The notes below the pieces were generated by a model that was not told where the DNA came from, made no database searches, and saw only the letters and a list, made by a program, of their open reading frames with translations. The translations under genes and the position numbers were made by a program. 64,000 nucleotides of DNA from Burkholderia sp. HI2500 (GTDB lineage: Bacteria; Pseudomonadota; Gammaproteobacteria; Burkholderiales; Burkholderiaceae). Where the stretch lies: the NCBI RefSeq assembly GCF_002223055.1, contig NZ_NKFL01000007.1, positions 62,001 through 126,000 on the forward strand, read 5' to 3'. This document shows positions 60,362 through 64,000 of the stretch, one piece after another (position 1 is the first letter of the stretch; each line of letters starts with the position of its first letter).

Positions 60362-62377
60362 TCAATACGAGAGGCCGTATCCGAACGGATACAACGGATG
60401 CGCGGTATCGTGCGGCACGTCTTCCCGCTGCGCCTCGACCTCCGCCATCGACGACGGCAGCTCGAACGGCAGCTTCCCTTGCGGTTGACCTTTGCCGGTC
60501 AGCACGTCGAACAGCGCGGCATCGGTCACGCCGAAATTGGCGAGGATCGCGGTGGCCTTGTCCTGCACGTTGGTCAGGATCGCCGGGCGATCCATGTACA
60601 CCGAGACGATCGACTTCGGTGCGAGCGCGGCCTGCTTGATGGCTTCGTAGTCCGCACTGCCGTCGACGAACGCGAGGCTGCCTTCATGCTGCATCGAGCC
60701 GAACATGTAGTTCGGGTGCAGCGTCTGGTACGGCGTGCTCACGCGGAGAATCGCAACGTCCGCCGCTTGCGGCGTAGCGACGACCTGATAGCCATATTGC
60801 CGTGCGACGGCGGGATCGATGCCGTACAGCCAGACTTTCTTGCCGGACGCCGCCATCGGCAGCAGCTTGCCGTTGTTCTGCAGCAGCACCATCGAGCGGC
60901 GCTGCGCATCGAGTGCCTGGGCCTGGAAGTCGGCATTTCCGACGATCTTGCCGGCCGCGTCCGCATCGACATACGGATGGTCGAACAGGCCCTGCTGGAA
61001 TTTCTGCAGCAGGACGCGATAGGCCGACTCCGACAAGCGGTCTTCCGACAACTGCCCGCGGTTGACGGCGTCGATGAGGTCGCTCGGATCGTCGTCGCCG
61101 CCGAACTGGTCGATGCCGGCGTTGACCGCACGCGTGAAACGCTGCACGCGGGTCGCGCCCTCCATCCCCCAGGGCATGCCCAGCCCGACGAACGACGGGG
61201 ACCCTGACGACACGCCGTTGATGCAGTTCGCGTCGCAGTCGTCGGCGATCAGCCAGTCGGACAGGATCACGCCCTTGAAGCCGTATTTCCCGCGCAGCAG
61301 GTCGGTCAGCAACGCCTTGTCGTAAGCGCCGCCGACGGGCTCCAGCGTGATGCCGTCGACCGTCACCGTCATGTCCGGTTCGGAATAGGTCGGCATGACC
61401 GAGCCGACGTTGGCGGCGAACGCGCCTTCGAACGGCTTCAGGTGATAGGCGAAATTGTTGCCCGGATAGGTCGCATAGCGGCCGTAGTAGTTGTGGCTGT
61501 CGAAGCCGAGTTTCTGCGCGCCGTATCCGGCCCAGTGCTTGACGACGGCGATGACGCTCTTGGCCTGGATGCCGTCGCTGCCGCCCTGGAAGCCTTCGAT
61601 ATAGGCCTGGACCTGCGCGCGGGCGAGATCGGCGTCTTCGCCGAAGGTGCCGTTGATGCGGGCCCAGCGCGGCTCGGTCGCGAGATCGGCCTGTGGCGAA
61701 AGCGCTTCGGTGATGCCGACGGCGCGATACTCCTGGCGCGCGATATCACCGAAGTTTCGCGTGAGTGCCGCGTCGCCGATCGCGGCGAAGCCGAGCGTTT
61801 CCGGCCACTGCGAGAAACCGCTGCTGCCTGCGCTTGCGCCGAGCGTGTACTGGAAATGATTGCGCGGGTCGGAGCTGATCGTCACCGGGATGCCGAGCCG
61901 GGACTGCTCGGCCAGCGTCTGGATCTGGTTGGCCTGGACGGCCATGGTGTGCGCATCGGCACTCATGCGCGTGATGTAGGTGTTGACGCCCCGCTGATTG
62001 ATGAGCGTCTTGAGCGCGGCCAGGTCGTAAGCGGAGCCGGTGCCCGCACCGGTCGTGTCGTTCAGCACCGGCGCGGTGCCGTGCATCATCAGGCCGGCTT
62101 TCTCGGCCAGCGTGAGGCGGCCGACCAGATCGCGTGCCCGCACTTCTGCGCTCAGCCGCCAGTCTTCGTAGGGTTCGAGCTGGCCGCTCTTGTCCATGTC
62201 CTTGAACTTGAGGCCGTCCTTGGTGATCAGGTTCAGCGTCGTGTAGCCGAAGTCCTGCTGCGTGACCGGCGGGGAAGAGGAGTCGACGCCGCCGCAGGCA
62301 AACAGCCCCAGGGTGAGCGCGGTGCCCGACGCGGCCCATGCCGATCGGTGAATGGCTGATCTCGTGATGCGTTGCAT
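60362..62377 (-). CDS. Exported GH3 beta-glucosidase-like enzyme
   Basis: This 671-residue protein has AGGAGA before the ATG. A lipoprotein-like signal ends GTALTLGLFACGG. Glycoside hydrolase family 3 motifs are SRLGIPVTISSDPRNHFQYT, SVIAVVKHWAGYGAQKLGFD and the nucleophile Asp in VILSDWLIADD. The C-terminal end PLYPFGYGLSY stops at the usual junction to a fibronectin-III module, which is absent. It probably cleaves short beta-glucosides or xylosides in the periplasm. Confidence 0.93.
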   Translation of the reverse strand: MQRITRSAIHRSAWAASGTALTLGLFACGGVDSSSPPVTQQDFGYTTLNLITKDGLKFKDMDKSGQLEPYEDWRLSAEVRARDLVGRLTLAEKAGLMMHGTAPVLNDTTGAGTGSAYDLAALKTLINQRGVNTYITRMSADAHTMAVQANQIQTLAEQSRLGIPVTISSDPRNHFQYTLGASAGSSGFSQWPETLGFAAIGDAALTRNFGDIARQEYRAVGITEALSPQADLATEPRWARINGTFGEDADLARAQVQAYIEGFQGGSDGIQAKSVIAVVKHWAGYGAQKLGFDSHNYYGRYATYPGNNFAYHLKPFEGAFAANVGSVMPTYSEPDMTVTVDGITLEPVGGAYDKALLTDLLRGKYGFKGVILSDWLIADDCDANCINGVSSGSPSFVGLGMPWGMEGATRVQRFTRAVNAGIDQFGGDDDPSDLIDAVNRGQLSEDRLSESAYRVLLQKFQQGLFDHPYVDADAAGKIVGNADFQAQALDAQRRSMVLLQNNGKLLPMAASGKKVWLYGIDPAVARQYGYQVVATPQAADVAILRVSTPYQTLHPNYMFGSMQHEGSLAFVDGSADYEAIKQAALAPKSIVSVYMDRPAILTNVQDKATAILANFGVTDAALFDVLTGKGQPQGKLPFELPSSMAEVEAQREDVPHDTAHPLYPFGYGLSY

Positions 62378-62509
62378 GCTTGTCTCCTGAATCGGATTTT
62401 TTTGGCGCGGCCGTGATGCATGACGCATGGCCGCCGGCCACTTTACCGAGCTGTTTCAGGGGACGTTTTGCCGCCGGGTGCAGTTTTTGCCCCGCTGGGG
62501 CGCGATGTG

Positions 62510-63439
62510 TCAGGCGATGTGGGGCGTCGAGGTTTCAGGGCCGGCAGGCGCGCCACCCGACGACGCGCCCTTGCGCTCGTCCGCGATCCAGCCGCCGAAC
62601 AGCTGGATCTTCTGCTGCTGTTCGGCACCGTCCGGATACACGAAGTAGTAGCCCATCCCCGTCGGCAACGAGATGTCGAACGGCATCACCAGCCGGTGCG
62701 CCGCCACGCTTTCGTCCGCGAGCGTCCGGTCGCCGATCGCGACGCCGTAGCCGTCGATCGCCGCGTGCGTCGCGAGATCCAGCGTTTCGAAGCTCAAGCC
62801 GCGCGTCGAGTCGACGTGCGGCGCGCCCGCATGGTCGAGCCACCGCTTCCAGTCCCGATGATCGCGGGTCGGATGCAGCAACGTGTGACCGGCCAGGTCG
62901 TCGAGACTCGCGAGCGGCTGCCGTGCCGGCAGGCTCGGGGCGCAGACCGGCGTGAGCCGTTCGTCGAACAACGGGATCGCATGCATGTCCGGGCCGGCGC
63001 CGGCCGCGTAGATCACCGCCGCGTCGAACGGCTCCATGCGGAAGTCGACCTGATGATCCCAGGTGGTCGTGATCTGCACCTGCAGTTCGGGATGCTCGGC
63101 CTGGAACCGCATGATGCGCGGCAGCATCCACTGCATCATGCAGGTCGGCACCTTCAGTGCAAGTTCGGTTCGCCTGCGCGACAGGCGCATCGACACCTCC
63201 TCGATGCGCGCGAAGCTTTCGCGCACGGTCGGCAACAGGAGTTCGCCTTCGGCCGTCAGCGTCAGCCCCTTGGGCGTGCGCTTGAACAGCGCGAACTGAT
63301 AGAAGCTCTCGAGCGCGAGGATTTGCCGGCTCACGGCCCCCTGGGTCAGGCACAGGTGCTCGGCGGCGCGCGTGAAGCTGCCGTGACGGGCAACGATGTC
63401 GAAGACCTGCAGCGCGTTGAGGGAGGGGAGTCGTTTCAT
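62510..63439 (-). CDS. LysR-family regulator (GcvA-like)
   Basis: This is a 309-residue protein. The helix-turn-helix is LPSLNALQVFDIVARHGSFT and HLCLTQGAVSRQILALESFY. The effector domain (LKVPTCMMQWMLPRIMRFQA, VQITTTWDHQVDFRMEPFDA) belongs to the GcvA branch. It lies between the GH3 gene and the GltL-type gene on the same strand; its targets cannot be inferred from position alone. Confidence 0.92.
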   Translation of the reverse strand: MKRLPSLNALQVFDIVARHGSFTRAAEHLCLTQGAVSRQILALESFYQFALFKRTPKGLTLTAEGELLLPTVRESFARIEEVSMRLSRRRTELALKVPTCMMQWMLPRIMRFQAEHPELQVQITTTWDHQVDFRMEPFDAAVIYAAGAGPDMHAIPLFDERLTPVCAPSLPARQPLASLDDLAGHTLLHPTRDHRDWKRWLDHAGAPHVDSTRGLSFETLDLATHAAIDGYGVAIGDRTLADESVAAHRLVMPFDISLPTGMGYYFVYPDGAEQQQKIQLFGGWIADERKGASSGGAPAGPETSTPHIA

Positions 63440-63488
63440 CGGGAGAGTCGGGGTGGAACGGGCGCGCGACGGCGCGCCACGGTATCGC

Positions 63489-64000
63489 TCAGTGCAGGAT
63501 CTTCGCGAGGAAGTCCTTCGCGCGCTCCGATTTCGGATTCGAGAAGAAATCGTCCTTGCGGTCATCCTCGACGATCGCGCCCTGGTCCATGAAAATCACG
63601 CGATGGGCGACCTTCTTCGCGAAGCCCATCTCGTGCGTGACGACCATCATCGTCATCCCTTCCTGCGCGAGCTCGACCATCACGTCGAGTACTTCGTTGA
63701 TCATCTCGGGGTCGAGCGCGGACGTCGGCTCGTCGAACAGCATCGCGACCGGGTCCATCGACAGCGCGCGCGCGATCGCGACACGCTGCTGCTGGCCGCC
63801 CGACAGCTGGCCCGGGAACTTGTGCGCATGCGCCTTCAGGCCGACGCGCTCGAGCAGCTTCAGGCCCTTCTCGTTCGCCTCGTCCTTGCCGCGGCCGAGC
63901 ACCTTGATCTGCGCGAGCGTCAGGTTCTCGGTGATCGACAGGTGCGGGAACAGCTCGAAATGCTGGAACACCATCCCGACCTTCGAGCGCAGCTTCGACA
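63489..64000 (-). CDS. gltL: Amino-acid ABC transporter ATPase, 5' end outside window
   Basis: The visible 170 residues are the C-terminal two thirds of a polar-amino-acid ABC ATPase (GltL/GlnQ type): [20 protein letters not shown] (Q-loop), the signature [19 protein letters not shown], Walker [14 protein letters not shown] and the switch His in [20 protein letters not shown]. It energises uptake of glutamate/aspartate-type amino acids. The Walker A part lies beyond the window edge. The symbol is by family resemblance. Confidence 0.88.
   Translation of the reverse strand, partial: SKLRSKVGMVFQHFELFPHLSITENLTLAQIKVLGRGKDEANEKGLKLLERVGLKAHAHKFPGQLSGGQQQRVAIARALSMDPVAMLFDEPTSALDPEMINEVLDVMVELAQEGMTMMVVTHEMGFAKKVAHRVIFMDQGAIVEDDRKDDFFSNPKSERAKDFLAKILH

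Overview
The window is high-GC, densely coded DNA from a Burkholderia-type betaproteobacterium, most likely a Burkholderia cepacia complex relative. The evidence is the codon use, strong AAGGAGG-type ribosome binding sites, two DUF3022-like proteins and many close matches to Burkholderia family signatures. I saw no rRNA, tRNA, CRISPR array, prophage or insertion sequence.

Layout. (1) 1-1.45 kb: the tail of a BON-domain protein, a decayed receiver-domain remnant and a hypothetical gene. (2) 1.6-9 kb: a tightly overlapping seven-gene operon for a surface glycan: SDR, GmhB-like phosphatase, two GT9 heptosyltransferase-like enzymes, an O-carbamoyltransferase, a GT2 and another glycosyltransferase. 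(3) 9-18.2 kb: two sigma54 enhancer-binding proteins (one with, one without a receiver domain), a GT2/PIG-L deacetylase pair, a membrane hybrid histidine kinase, and a UDP-xylose synthase with a GT4 glycosyltransferase. (4) 18.4-47.6 kb: a stress-protection block. It holds BON, PRC-barrel, CBS, DUF2795, DUF892, DUF1328, DUF3008, DUF4142 and ferritin-like proteins, short-chain dehydrogenases, a UdgX-type uracil-DNA glycosylase with an Nramp-like transporter, KatE-type catalase, Ku and LigD (end joining), a DJ-1/PfpI protein, a phosphatidylserine decarboxylase-like protein and a phospholipase D-VTT fusion with an EEP phosphatase. An MFS/DUF4148/LysR group sits inside it. (5) 47.6-48.1 kb: two gene relics. 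(6) 48.1-56 kb: a phasin, small unknowns and a signalling cluster: a stand-alone CheB domain, a 1361-residue CheB-CheR-PAS-kinase-receiver fusion, a degenerate receiver and a catalytically dead serine-recombinase-like protein. (7) 56-64 kb: more ordinary genes: a YbhB-like protein, two lipoproteins, TetR, a GH3 glycosidase, LysR, and the 3' part of a GltL-type ABC ATPase.

The main finding is regulatory. Seventeen intergenic sites between 1.5 and 47.3 kb match the sigma54 -24/-12 promoter (GG-N10-GC). Nine of them are strict GGCA(C/T)G-N4-TTGC. Nearly all lie 25-110 bases before a start codon in the correct orientation, and four intergenic regions hold divergent pairs. The two enhancer-binding proteins and the hybrid kinase are embedded among their likely targets. 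I infer one sigma54-controlled regulon coupling surface-glycan synthesis to oxidative, DNA and envelope protection. The 48-64 kb part lacks such sites in my reading. All of this comes from reading the sequence by eye; no homology search or motif scan was run.
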